A stretch of DNA of 34,916 nt, taken from positions 1-34,916 of the IMG/VR virus record IMGVR_UViG_3300005735_000011. One strand, 5' to 3'. The first letter of the stretch is position 1. Each line of letters starts with the position of its first letter. The DNA is from a virus. Shown one piece after another: positions 16,139-27,000 of the stretch. Under the pieces are notes generated by a model. It did not search any database. It saw nothing but the letters and a program-made list of their open reading frames with translations, and was not told where the DNA came from. Made by a program: the position numbers and the translations under genes.

Positions 16139-19100
16139 ATGAGTAAAAACCGTAGCAAAAGAAATACTAAAGAGGCTTTGAAAAAATTAAAAGCCAAACG
16201 TGCTCGTGTAAAATATAGCACTGGTGGTTATCGAAGCGACCAGTCTCTTGGTTATACTCCGTCAACAGGTAATACATCTGTTCGCCAGATACCTCTTTTT
16301 ATTCCAAGAGAAGATTTTGGTGATTTTGATGTCGAAGACGACCCTTTTGATCAAAGTGATTACCTTGATGTAGGCTACGATCCGACTTCTAGTGGTGGCA
16401 TGAGTGTAGGAACATACGGATTCAATACAAATATTCCAGCACCTACTGGCGTTGGTATTAATGGTGGCTCAGGAGGCGGTGGTTCAAGCGCAGGCGGGCA
16501 AGGCGGGAGAAATAGAACTCCAACTGAAGAAAAAACTGAAGAAGAAAAGAAAAAAGAACAAGAAGAAAGAGATGCTGCAAACGAAGCTTTTGGTTTTCCC
16601 ACTAGCTCCGATAGGTCTTCAGAAGATGATGCAGACGAAGCGGATGCTACTGGTGATGGCACACTAGAGGGTGGCGGTGACGGTGGCGGCGGTGATGGTG
16701 CTGAAGAACCTCCACCTCCAGTTGTAGAGCCTGTTGATGAGGAAGAGCCAACTACAGGCGGTACATCACAAACAGGCAGCGACACTAGCGTTTCTACTAC
16801 AGGGCAACAACAACCATTATCAAGTCAACAACGACTAGAGCCTTCTGATTTAGAAGGTATGACTTTTAATGAGCGTAATGCAAAGTTAAAAGAATATGGC
16901 ATTGAAGAAAAACCTCTACCAGATTCTATGAAGACTTATGGAGAACAGTATGTCACTGATAGCGGAAGACCTCCTATATATTATGGTACTGCTGATCAGC
17001 CCGATGAACCTACTGTAGGTGACATAGCAATTGATTTTGCTAAAGGTGTAGTCATAGATGTAGTGACTGGCGCTGTGCTTGGTGTTTTAGCTGCAAAACA
17101 TTTTGGATTACCTGTTAATGAAGTAATGAAGATGTTTGGTAAAGCGGCATTTGGTGAAAGTGTTCCTACAAGACTAACAGGCATACTTCTAGACCAGTCA
17201 GAAAAAATTCCATATATAGGCCCAGTAATTGAAGGCGTAAGAGATATTCCGGGGACTGTAGGAGACTTTCTTAGCGATTCATTTATGAGTGGCTCAGATA
17301 CTGTTTTTCCAGATACAGGAGCAGGTACATTTGGTTATGATCCTACAGGCGGTATTAGCGTAGGCACAGGTGCAGGGACTGTAAGCGAAAGCGGTGGTAC
17401 AGCTACTTCAGGAACTACTGCTGCAACTGGAATTACTGAAAGTACAAATCCTATTGATGTACCTGAAGATAAAGGTGATCGTGGAAGAGCTAGTGATGAA
17501 GATGAAGATAAAACAGAAGATACATCAACAACATATGATAATTCTGATTTAGGTACACTATTAGGTAACTTAGATCTTGACGGAAGAAACGGAGATAACG
17601 GCATGGCAATTGAAAGAGATGAAAACGGTGTTCCTATTGATGCGACTAGCGACACTGGAACGGCAGGAAAGCTTACGAAGACGACTTCTCCGATTATCGA
17701 AACTATAGATGGGTCAGACCCCACTATAGCCAAGACAGACAAAACTCTCACTACTCAACAGGGTGACATAGAGCAACTAGCTCCTATGGAACAGGCCACA
17801 GCACCTACTGTATCGGCAGAGACTTTAAAGCCTGTTGAAGCCGCAGCCCCTACTACAGTAGATCAAGCCGCACCCGTACAAGCTCAGACAGTACAGACAG
17901 TTACAGCTGATCAGGTAAGAAAACAAAAAGGTTTAGAAGCTTTTAATCAAACGCCTGAAGTAGCTGAGTTTAAAGCAGCATCAGAAGCTCATATGGCTAA
18001 TCCTGAGCGTGTAGCGTTAATGGAAGCACGTAAAGCGGCAGCTGAATCGGGTGATACAGGCGCACAAGCACAAGCTGAAGCAGCCTTAAAAGCTTTTGAT
18101 GCAGACATGAACGCACGAGGCGAAGCTCTAGGTCGCAAGCAACAAGAGTTTATATCTACCTACGGAGATCCTGTAGCCGCTAAAGGTAAAATTACTGAAG
18201 GCTCTACAGCCGTTGCAACTGACGCAACACTTACTGAAAGGGCCGGAGTAGCCGAGCGTGACACAGCAGCAGAGCAAGCAGCGTTAGCACAAGAAGTAGG
18301 CTTTGATGTCTCTACGAAGTCTATGGTAGATCCTGTGACAGGTGAGAAGATCCAAGTAGCTGCAACACCTGCGGCAGAAGCAGCTCAGCGTGAAGCTATT
18401 ACAGATGACACGTTTACACCGATGGAAGCTGCACAGATTACAGAAACTTTAGGTTATGAAGCAGTTCAGAATCGTCCAGTTAAAGGTGAAGCAGCTCAAG
18501 GTGCAGCAGTTGAAATGCTTGCAGAAGTTGGTGATATGCCTCCTGCGATTGCAGAAGCTATTGTAGAAGACCCTGCAAAAGTAGAAGCTCAGCTAGATAA
18601 TGAGCCTGTAGAAGTTAGAGCCGCTATAGCTGCACTACCTACAGAAGCTTTAATGTCTTCACAGATGGAAAACTTGTTAGGTTCTTTAGAAGAAAATAAA
18701 GTTCCTGTATGGGCTAGACCAGCAGTAGATGCAACCAACGCAATGTTAGCTAAAAGAGGTCTGTCATCTTCTACCATTGGTCGTGATTCATTATTTAATG
18801 CTATTATTCAAAGTGCATTACCTATCGCTGAAAACAATGCTAATGCTTTACAGAAGCGAGCAGCACAGAACTTAGACAACCAACAACAAGCTAATCTTAC
18901 TACAGCTAAGTTAGACATGGAACGCCGCATGAATAACTTAGCTAATCAGCAAACAGCAGCATCTCAAACAGCTCAATTGTCTAATGACATGAAGAAACTT
19001 CAAAGTTCTTTTAAACAAGAAGCTGTAATAACTACTGCTACACAACAGCAGCAAGTACGTCTACAAAACTTAGAGAACCGTCAAAGAACTGCTGAACAGA

Positions 19101-20383
19101 ATAACAGAAACCAGCAAGAAACAATGGCGTTGAATCTAGGCAATCAACAACAAATGGAACTCGCTAACCTTGAGATTGAAGCTCAAGTAAACAGCGAAAA
19201 CATGAGTGCTGAGAATCAAAGACGTTTAGCAGAAATGAATGTAGCTGCGGAGTTTTTGTCTAAGAATGCTGAGTTGAAAAACTCTATGGACATTGCTAAC
19301 ATGAGCACTGAAGCTCAAATGAAATTAGCAAACCTACAAGCTCTTAACCAAGCAAGCTCAGATAATTTAACAGCTCAACAACAAACTGAGTTAGCTAACA
19401 TGGAAGCTGACTTAAAAACAAAATTAACGCAGGCCGATATTGCAAGTTCTATGGGTGTAGCACAGTTAAATGCAGACCAACAACGAGCTGTAGTTAATGC
19501 CCAAACGGTTGCTAATATTGATCTAGCTAAGTTTGACGCTAAACAACAAGCAGAGCTGGTTAATAGTAAGTTTGCTCAGACAATGACGTTAGAAAACTTT
19601 AATGCTGAAAACACAGCTATCTTGCAAAATGCTACAAGCCAAGCTTCTATGGATTTAACAAACGCAGACAACCGAACTAAAGTATCCGTTACTAATGCTC
19701 AAAACTTTTTGCAAATGGATTTAGCTAATTTATCTAATGACCAACAAGCATCTATTTTAAAGTCTCAACAAGAACAACAGATTCTTTTATCTGATACCGC
19801 AGCAGCAAACGCTACAGCACAATTTAATGCTGAAAGCACAATGCAAACAGATCAGTTCATGGCTACGTTAGGTGCTCAGATAGATCAGTATAACGCTACT
19901 GCTATTGATTCTATGTCTAAGTTTAATATAGAACAAGAGAACAAAGTCAATGCAGAAAACGCAGGCAATCAATTAAAAGCTGATATGGCTAACGCTTCAC
20001 TGGCTTCTGAGACAGAACAGTTTAACTTAAACATGGCAAATCAACGTGATCAATGGAATGCTTCTAACAGACAAACAATCCAACAAAGTGATCTAACATG
20101 GCGTAGAAATGCAAACACTGCGGATACAGCAGCTATTAATGACGCAAATAGACAGAATGTACAAAACGCTTTTAACATGAGCTTACAACAACAAAATCAA
20201 TTGTGGCTAGAACTTAGAGATGAGGCTACGTTTGCAAACAATAATTACGAAAACAACCAACAAAGAATAGTACAGCTTACAACTGCGGCTATGGCAGCGG
20301 ACACAGCTTATGCAGCAGCGGGAACAACGCCTGCTCAAAGCTTGGCTGAAACTTTAAGCAGCATTGGTTTAATAGATACATAA
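16139..20383 (+). CDS. Large internal virion (ejection) protein with Q/N-rich helical array
   Basis: A 1414-residue protein. ATG at 16139 is preferred over the in-frame TTG at 16136. The basic N-terminus ends in VKYSTGG (about 24-30). Next is a disordered Gly/Asp/Glu/Pro-rich region (about 85-230), a hydrophobic patch (VVIDVVTGAVLGVLAAKHF, about 303-321) and an Ala/Glu-rich helical zone (about 540-850). Then comes KRGLSSSTIGRDS followed by FNAIIQSALPIAENNA (about 870-900), a phrase typical of podovirus ejection proteins. Residues about 900-1390 are a long array of LANL..EAQ.N.EN.SAEN-like helices rich in Gln, Asn and Ala. Probably it is stored in the capsid core and ejected ahead of the DNA; that role is inferred. 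Confidence 0.7.
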   Translation: MSKNRSKRNTKEALKKLKAKRARVKYSTGGYRSDQSLGYTPSTGNTSVRQIPLFIPREDFGDFDVEDDPFDQSDYLDVGYDPTSSGGMSVGTYGFNTNIPAPTGVGINGGSGGGGSSAGGQGGRNRTPTEEKTEEEKKKEQEERDAANEAFGFPTSSDRSSEDDADEADATGDGTLEGGGDGGGGDGAEEPPPPVVEPVDEEEPTTGGTSQTGSDTSVSTTGQQQPLSSQQRLEPSDLEGMTFNERNAKLKEYGIEEKPLPDSMKTYGEQYVTDSGRPPIYYGTADQPDEPTVGDIAIDFAKGVVIDVVTGAVLGVLAAKHFGLPVNEVMKMFGKAAFGESVPTRLTGILLDQSEKIPYIGPVIEGVRDIPGTVGDFLSDSFMSGSDTVFPDTGAGTFGYDPTGGISVGTGAGTVSESGGTATSGTTAATGITESTNPIDVPEDKGDRGRASDEDEDKTEDTSTTYDNSDLGTLLGNLDLDGRNGDNGMAIERDENGVPIDATSDTGTAGKLTKTTSPIIETIDGSDPTIAKTDKTLTTQQGDIEQLAPMEQATAPTVSAETLKPVEAAAPTTVDQAAPVQAQTVQTVTADQVRKQKGLEAFNQTPEVAEFKAASEAHMANPERVALMEARKAAAESGDTGAQAQAEAALKAFDADMNARGEALGRKQQEFISTYGDPVAAKGKITEGSTAVATDATLTERAGVAERDTAAEQAALAQEVGFDVSTKSMVDPVTGEKIQVAATPAAEAAQREAITDDTFTPMEAAQITETLGYEAVQNRPVKGEAAQGAAVEMLAEVGDMPPAIAEAIVEDPAKVEAQLDNEPVEVRAAIAALPTEALMSSQMENLLGSLEENKVPVWARPAVDATNAMLAKRGLSSSTIGRDSLFNAIIQSALPIAENNANALQKRAAQNLDNQQQANLTTAKLDMERRMNNLANQQTAASQTAQLSNDMKKLQSSFKQEAVITTATQQQQVRLQNLENRQRTAEQNNRNQQETMALNLGNQQQMELANLEIEAQVNSENMSAENQRRLAEMNVAAEFLSKNAELKNSMDIANMSTEAQMKLANLQALNQASSDNLTAQQQTELANMEADLKTKLTQADIASSMGVAQLNADQQRAVVNAQTVANIDLAKFDAKQQAELVNSKFAQTMTLENFNAENTAILQNATSQASMDLTNADNRTKVSVTNAQNFLQMDLANLSNDQQASILKSQQEQQILLSDTAAANATAQFNAESTMQTDQFMATLGAQIDQYNATAIDSMSKFNIEQENKVNAENAGNQLKADMANASLASETEQFNLNMANQRDQWNASNRQTIQQSDLTWRRNANTADTAAINDANRQNVQNAFNMSLQQQNQLWLELRDEATFANNNYENNQQRIVQLTTAAMAADTAYAAAGTTPAQSLAETLSSIGLIDT

Positions 20384-20403
20384 TAAATTAAAGAGGAAAT
20401 ATT

Positions 20404-21510
20404 ATGGGCATTACAAGTATTTTAGGTTTTTTAGGTTCAGGCTATAATGCCGCCAAGGATGTTGTTAAAAACGTTGGTAAAGCATTTATAGACATTGGAA
20501 AAGACATCGCACAAGTAACTTATGATACGGGTAAACTTTTTGGCGAGGTGGCCGTAACCGGCACGTTAGGGATGCTCAACGCACTGCCCGGAATTGGTGG
20601 TGCTCTTGCTGACGGGCTTGTAGCAGGCACAAGTGCTCTATTTGGGGAAGATAGTTTTGTAACTAAAGGGGTTACTTCATTGATGGAGTTTTCTAAGAAT
20701 GTAGGCAGCACAGCTGTAAACACTTTTAGAACTATAACTACAGGTGTTGCTGATACAATTAATAATTTTTCTGGCACAGCAGCTAAAAAATTAGGGTTAG
20801 ATGCTAAAGGAGCTTCTGATAATTTCTTTGGCCCTAACTCTGCTTTCGATAAAAGCTTTGGAGACAAATCAAAATTTAAAAACCTAACTAAAACACAAGA
20901 AGATGTTGACGCTTTAACTAAAGCTTTTGATACTGCGGCTAAAAGTGATCCTGCTTTAAATATAGATTTAACGCCTTTTGATGTAAATAACTTAGGCCCT
21001 TCTTCTATAGACTTGTCAAGCAATGTTGCTAAAGCAACGGCAGAGCCAATCAACTTAGAAAGCACGATAGGTTTAGGTAAAGAAACACTAGGTCAACCTG
21101 TGGGCTTAGATGTAGCGGGTGCAGCCAAACCTAGCTTACTTCAAAGGGGCTATGAAGGTGCTAAGAAGTCTGTTAAGCGTGGATTTGGAGCAGCTAAAGA
21201 TGCAGCAATAAAAGAAATTACTGATGCGCCTGAAACTTTACTTACTGAATATGTTTCAGGTAAAATCAGAGACAAGATCTATGGTACACCAGAAGCTCCA
21301 GAAGCTCCAGACTACGGAAGCTCTTATGCAGGTTATGCTAGTGGTAATGTAGTGCAAGCTAACACTATTCAGTCTCGTTCTTCTACTTTAAGTGCGGATC
21401 AGTTTATGCGACCTTATCAACCTAGAAGTGGTAGTTGGGGTTATAATGCGACACAGTCAAATGTGTACGGTCAAAGAATGAGTCAACTTTATAAACCTCA
21501 AAACGTATAG
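20404..21510 (+). CDS. Internal virion protein, possible membrane-active component
   Basis: A 368-residue protein with a good ribosome binding site (AGAGGAAA). The first 110 residues are a series of Gly-rich amphipathic and hydrophobic helices (GITSILGFLGSGYNAAKDVV, then GTLGMLNALPGIGGALADGL), as expected for a protein that inserts into or crosses a membrane during ejection. The middle is polar and the last 90 residues include EAPEAPDYGSSYAGYASG and end in YGQRMSQLYKPQNV. Neighbouring large virion proteins and its size suggest an analogue of the small T7 core protein gp14, but sequence homology is not visible to me. Confidence 0.6.
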   Translation: MGITSILGFLGSGYNAAKDVVKNVGKAFIDIGKDIAQVTYDTGKLFGEVAVTGTLGMLNALPGIGGALADGLVAGTSALFGEDSFVTKGVTSLMEFSKNVGSTAVNTFRTITTGVADTINNFSGTAAKKLGLDAKGASDNFFGPNSAFDKSFGDKSKFKNLTKTQEDVDALTKAFDTAAKSDPALNIDLTPFDVNNLGPSSIDLSSNVAKATAEPINLESTIGLGKETLGQPVGLDVAGAAKPSLLQRGYEGAKKSVKRGFGAAKDAAIKEITDAPETLLTEYVSGKIRDKIYGTPEAPEAPDYGSSYAGYASGNVVQANTIQSRSSTLSADQFMRPYQPRSGSWGYNATQSNVYGQRMSQLYKPQNV

Positions 21511-21524
21511 GTAGGTATTAAATA

Positions 21525-22145
21525 ATGTCTGATATTGCAGAACAGTTAGAAAAAGAAGCAGCGTCTAGAAAGCGAGCAATTCCGGGATCTTCATTAACGA
21601 ATGATCCAAAGAATCCTGCGCCTTTTGAACAAGCGCCTAAGTTTACAGATGTGCATGTAGCAGCTGAATTTGTTTGGGTTAAAATGATTCAGCCTAAAGC
21701 TTACATTGGTTTGATGCAGACTTTAGATCAAGGTGTACCTGTTATGACTATAACACAGGCACTACTTACTGAAGGCTTTCAAGGAGGATTATGGAACCCT
21801 GATTTAATGTTGATGCTTATTGAGCCTACTGCTTACATGCTTATTGCTTTAGCAGAAAGAGCAGACATTGAGGTAGTAATATACAAAGGACAGTTAGATG
21901 ATAAAGACGATACTGAAGAAATTTTAGGTGTGAGTTTTGAAGAGCAGCGAATTAGAGAAATGAAAGAGTCTGCAAAGTCTGGAAATGTTCCGCAGAATAT
22001 TGTAACTCCTGCAATGCTTGAAGAGCTAGAAAGTTTACCAGACAGAGAAAGTATTTTAGCAGCTCCTACACCTGAAGCTGAGGCAGCTCCTGAAGAAGCA
22101 CCAGCTCCAGAACAAGAAAGTTTAATGGCCCCTCCACAAGCTTAA
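21525..22145 (+). CDS. Conserved phage virion-associated protein, unknown role
   Basis: A 206-residue protein. Residues about 18-48 contain AIPGSSLTNDPKNPAPFEQAP, which is PG-x-SLT-(x)n-P-x-x-PF (in part). Residues about 55-110 contain QTLDQGVPVMTITQALLTEGF and GLWNPDLMLMLIEPTAYM. This layout recurs, from memory, in many marine phages next to structural genes. The C-terminal 45 residues are a disordered Ala/Pro/Glu tail. There is no signal peptide; the hydrophobic stretch around LMLMLIEPTAYMLIALA (about 103-119) could be a buried helix or a membrane contact. It lies among ejection proteins and is probably a virion or assembly factor. Confidence 0.65.
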   Translation: MSDIAEQLEKEAASRKRAIPGSSLTNDPKNPAPFEQAPKFTDVHVAAEFVWVKMIQPKAYIGLMQTLDQGVPVMTITQALLTEGFQGGLWNPDLMLMLIEPTAYMLIALAERADIEVVIYKGQLDDKDDTEEILGVSFEEQRIREMKESAKSGNVPQNIVTPAMLEELESLPDRESILAAPTPEAEAAPEEAPAPEQESLMAPPQA

Positions 22146-22157
22146 AGGTAAAACATA

Positions 22158-24074
22158 ATGGAAAATAGAGACGATATTACAAACTATGCTAGTTCTATGC
22201 TTGCTGGAAGTCGTAAAAGAAAAGACGATCAGTATAGAGCATTTAAAAATGATCGAGATCGAATGGCTTCAGAAGCACGTAAGCGTGAACGAAAGCAATT
22301 GCTTTATGGTTACGGTGCAAAAGCTCTGTTGTCTATTGGCAATACTATGGTTAGACAATCTACAGAAAATTTCTTAAACCAAGAAAAGTTATTGCAGAAT
22401 AATATTAAGTTTAAATCTGCGGTAAACGGAGCTACTGATCGTAATAACCAACGTCAAGAAGCTCTTTCTTACGAAGGTGGCGAAGCAGAATATTATCGGG
22501 CTAAAGCTGCGGCAGAGATTACAACTGCATTTAATAGAGCAATCCCCGACTCATATAGCGCAACTCAACGTGCTCAACTTCTTTACAACGAAAGCGTAGA
22601 GGCAGGTAAACAACTACAAAAACTTTATGCAGACTCTGCTGACCAAGACAGGCTATTAATAGAGCGTGTAGGTGAAGACGGAGCTGAGGCTTATAACAAA
22701 GCTTTAGTTGCTGGTAGAGGAACTGATATAGGCTCTACGCTTTATCGCAAGTTTAAAGGGTTGTTTAAGAAAGGTGGAGATCCTTTAGATAATAGTTTAA
22801 AAGAATCTGAAGAGCTTATGAACATTGCCGGAGGTGTTAAAGCCTATGGAGAGCTGCGAAGAGAAGGTTTATCTCCATTTAGATCTAAAGAAAAAGTAGC
22901 TGAGTGGACAGCAGCTGCTGATGGAATGCCTTTGCAGATTGAAAGCTCTAAACTTGTTGAAATAAAAAGTAGTTTTATTCCTGAGTTTGGTGACGGTAAG
23001 CCTGTAGCGACAACAAAAACTTTTAGAGAAATTAAATATAAAAATAATCCTGTTCCTAAATATATAGATTTACAAACTCAAAGTGAAGTGACATCTTTTG
23101 ATATTGCAAACGTAACAGCTGCTAGTATAGTTCTTAAAAACAACTCAACAGAAATAAAGCAACTTAAAGTAGCAACAGCTCAGAATTTACCTAAAGATGA
23201 TCTAGATGTTTTAGGTACATATAACAGTTTACTTGTTGAAGATGCTACTGATAAAGATAGAGTAATAGATGTTGCAGATAATCAATACGCTAGAATGTAC
23301 ATAACTGGACAGCATTTAAAATCTAGGTATGGTTTTAGAGCTAAGCAAGCTGAAGTGTTGGCAGCTAAGATGCACGTAATTAATACTAAAACGATGATAG
23401 ATACAAAGGGATGGGGGACAACTGCTAATAATGAAAATAATCTTTTAACAGATAAATATGGTTCTCATCCTATGGTAGCTTACATGGCTATATTAGATAT
23501 TAAAGAAAATAGTCCTGTGTCTGTTAGCTTTAGTCCTAAAACTAAAAAAGCTTTATTAACTGACTATGCTAAAAATATTTCGTTTTATGATTCTAGACTA
23601 AGCACTGAAGCTCAAAAAAATCTTCGTACTTTAATTGCAGAACGGCCAGAAGCTGCGATGGCGTTTGAGAATATTCTTAAAGGATCTGAAGAACCACCTA
23701 CAGTTCCAGAACCTGTTGTATCAACATCAACATCAACCACACCTGTAGCTGCTCCTAAAACATATACTGAAGATGAAATTAATAAAGCTTTGAAGTATCA
23801 CTTTAGAACAAACTCATCTAAACAGAAAGCTGCTTTGGCTGGAAACCTTGACCAAAAAACACAGATCTTTAATGCTGTGGGTGGACAAAGTATTTTAGAT
23901 TCACAGAATAAAAAGCAAGCAAGGACTGATAAACTTGTTAAAGCTTTTAAATCTGCTAGTCAAAAACAAAAAGCAATTAACGGTTTAAGTGCTACAGATA
24001 AATTAGTATACGATTCATTAAAATCAAAAGCTGAAAAAGAAAAATTCTTAGCTGATAAAAGTGGAGCTGTTTAA
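22158..24074 (+). CDS. Internal virion protein, helical
   Basis: A 638-residue, mostly helical protein. The N-terminus is strongly basic and arginine-rich (SRKRKDDQYRAFKNDRDRM, then ARKRERKQLLYGYG), suited to DNA or capsid-core contact. FKKGGDP occurs near residue 208, matching the aromatic-x-x-GG motif elsewhere in the window. A Pro/Thr/Ser linker (about 514-536) separates a C-terminal Lys-rich helical domain. Its stop overlaps the start of the giant downstream protein (TAATG), so the two are made together. Position and size fit a T7 gp15-like ejection protein, but this is inferred from context. Confidence 0.6.
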   Translation: MENRDDITNYASSMLAGSRKRKDDQYRAFKNDRDRMASEARKRERKQLLYGYGAKALLSIGNTMVRQSTENFLNQEKLLQNNIKFKSAVNGATDRNNQRQEALSYEGGEAEYYRAKAAAEITTAFNRAIPDSYSATQRAQLLYNESVEAGKQLQKLYADSADQDRLLIERVGEDGAEAYNKALVAGRGTDIGSTLYRKFKGLFKKGGDPLDNSLKESEELMNIAGGVKAYGELRREGLSPFRSKEKVAEWTAAADGMPLQIESSKLVEIKSSFIPEFGDGKPVATTKTFREIKYKNNPVPKYIDLQTQSEVTSFDIANVTAASIVLKNNSTEIKQLKVATAQNLPKDDLDVLGTYNSLLVEDATDKDRVIDVADNQYARMYITGQHLKSRYGFRAKQAEVLAAKMHVINTKTMIDTKGWGTTANNENNLLTDKYGSHPMVAYMAILDIKENSPVSVSFSPKTKKALLTDYAKNISFYDSRLSTEAQKNLRTLIAERPEAAMAFENILKGSEEPPTVPEPVVSTSTSTTPVAAPKTYTEDEINKALKYHFRTNSSKQKAALAGNLDQKTQIFNAVGGQSILDSQNKKQARTDKLVKAFKSASQKQKAINGLSATDKLVYDSLKSKAEKEKFLADKSGAV

Positions 24075-27000
24075 TGTCAGATACCTTATTAAGTAGGATG
24101 GAACAAATACATTCTCGAATGAGTAACTTCGAGGACGTATCCGATGAAACTTTATTAAGTGATTCAGAAATAGATCAAATATCATCTTATGAGTTAAACA
24201 ACATAGCTAACTTTGAAAACAATCCAGAGGTTGTTCAAGACTATGATACTTTAACATCTTACTTGGGAGAGAATCAAGACTTCTTAACTAAGATGATGGA
24301 CAGTGATCAAGGCCCCGCTGAAATGATGCGTGATGATTTTATGCGTATTACTTCAGTGGCTGGTAAAGCTAGTGCATTAAAAGATGCTCCTGAAGAGGTT
24401 AAGGCTGCTTATAGAAACCTTAGAGAAAAGTGGGAAAGTGCAGAAGTAACTGGAACTGATGAAGTGCTTGACGCTGTTAAAGACTACGGCATGGATGTAC
24501 TTGCAAACTTTGAAACTATCCCAACTGTATTATCTGTAATGTTTGGAGGTATTGGTGGTGCAGGTGCTAGTGCGTCAGTACGTACTGGTGCTAAAGTGGG
24601 TTTATCTAAAGCCTTACAGAAAGCAGCAGCTAACCCAGTTAAAAGCACAGCAGCTTATACAGGCGCTATTACAGGCGTTCAAGACTTAGCTATGCAAGAC
24701 CTTGAGATTGAAATCGGTGAGCGTAAAGATGGCATTGATTTAGGTCAGACAGCTACAGCGGCTGGTGTAGGTACAGTTATTGGCGGTGGTCTTGCATACG
24801 GTATGGGTAAAGTGGCAAGTAAATACGCATCAAAGCGTTTAGATAAAGATTTAAACGAAGTTCCGCAGCTTAGTGACAGTAAAGGTATAGAGCTATACAA
24901 CGAAGGTATAGAAGGCGAGTGGATTCCTGCAAGCGGTGAAGCTGTTATAAAAGCTACTAATCGTTTGTTAGAAGGCCCTGAAGGTGCTACAATTGATCTT
25001 AAAGATGTTAATAAAGCAGCAGATGCTTTTGTAGAAGAAGTCGGTGGTGGCGATGTAGCAAAGGAAGAATTTAAAACTATTGTTACTGGTGCATTAAAAT
25101 CAGGTGCAACAGGTGAAAAGATAAAAAATAAAATAGCTTTTGGAGTTTGGAAAACTGCAACAGATTTAACTGGCAATATGTTTGGTAAAAGTGCTGGCGT
25201 ACTTACTCCATACACTAAGTTTTCTAAAACAGCCAAGACACTTCAAACACGCCTTAGCCACGAGTTTGCTGAAGGCTTTGGTAAAACAAAAGAAAGAATT
25301 GGTATGGACTTTAGCGAAGCTGCCGCAGCTATTACAGGTGGTTTTAATCGTAAGTATAATGAAATCGTAGAGCCTTTAGCTTTAAACACTATTAAAGGTA
25401 ATCTATCTGATGAGGTTAATGATGCGTTAAATAAAGCTATTCGTGGCGACATGAGAGGTACTCCTGCAAATATCCAGAAAGCAGCTACAGAAATACGAGG
25501 CTTGTTTAAAAACATTGGCGATCAACTGTACTCAGAAGGTATTATAGCAAATAAAATAGATAACTATATACCCCGTATGTGGAATCGTAAAGCTATTGAG
25601 TCGGATCAAGATTCTTTTGATAATTTACTTCTTTCTTCTGGCGAAGCTAAAGACTTAACAGAGGCACGAAGAATTTCTGACAGTATGTTGGATATTGAAA
25701 ATCAATTAGACGGTGGTACAGGCGGACAGTTCTTTGCATCTAAACGTAAGTTTAAGTTTAAGAATGACGCAACATTTGTAAACTTTTTAAACACTGACTT
25801 AATGGATGTTACATTAGATTATAACTTCCAAGCTGGTAAAGCTCTAGCTAAGAAAAAAGTATTGTTAGCTACTAATGAGAAAGAGTTTATAAACAACTGG
25901 ATTAATCCTATTGTAAAAGAAATGAAAGCCTCTGGCAAGACTCTTGATAAGAAAGAGCGAGAGCAGATTAGAGAGCTATACCGTTCTGCTACTGGTGAAA
26001 ACATGGGGCGTTACGGATCTAAAATGCAAACGGTTGCTGACGGTTATACTTTAGGAACACGTTTAGCTTTGCTTCCTCTTGCAACTGTTGGTAGTTTAAC
26101 AGAGGTATTTATTAATATTGGTAAGTCTGGAGTTTTAAATTCTGTAAAGGGCTTTAAAGAAGCTTCTGAACTTAGCTTTAAAAAGGCTACAGGTGATCTC
26201 CACAGTGAACTTAAAAACCGTCACGGCTTAACGGCTGCTGAAGCTTTCCGTGAAATGAAAAGCTTTGGTATTGCAATGGAACAGGCACAGGCTCAAATCG
26301 GAAACCGTTTAGCTGGAGAAGATCTTGCTTCTGAAACTATGCAGAATGTAAGTAACAAGTTCTTCCGTATGAACTTCCTAGACCAGTGGACAAAGTTTGT
26401 TCAGACCGCTTCGTTTGCTAGTGGTAAAAATCTTATTCGAGAAAATTTAGATCTTATCGCAGCTCATGGTAATCAACCGCCTACTGCTAAGATAGAAACT
26501 CTTATAGGTGAATTAAACGAACTTAACATTGATTATAAAAAAGGTGTTGAGTGGGTAAATAAGGGAGCTAAAAATACAGATGCGTTTTATGATGAGATGT
26601 TAGGTGGAGCTGCACGATATACCAACTCTGTAATCTTACAGCCTTCTGCGATGTCAGGACTTAAACCTTTACTGCATTCAAACCCTAAGACTTCAATAGC
26701 TTTTCAGTTGTTGGGCTATCCCGCAGCTTTTACAAACACAGTTCTTAAAGGAGCTGCGAAGGCTATAACTAAAGATACAAAAAGGAACGCACCAAGGCTT
26801 GCATTAGCAGGTTTACTTATGACTGAAACAGCCCGCATGACTAATTACTTTAGAAGTGATGGTAAAAGCGAAAGAGATGTTACGCCTACAGAAGCTAGAT
26901 TAAGTGCTATTAAGCGTTGGGGTGGTAACGGTTTACTTTTTGACAACTTACAAAGAGCTTCAGATGCTGCAAAATATTCAGGCACAGTGTCTGGATATGC

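Noticed and set aside
16375-16785. Antisense ORF of 136 codons rich in Pro and Ser
   Set aside because: Mirror image of the Gly/Asp/Glu-rich linker of the large internal protein; no independent coding evidence.
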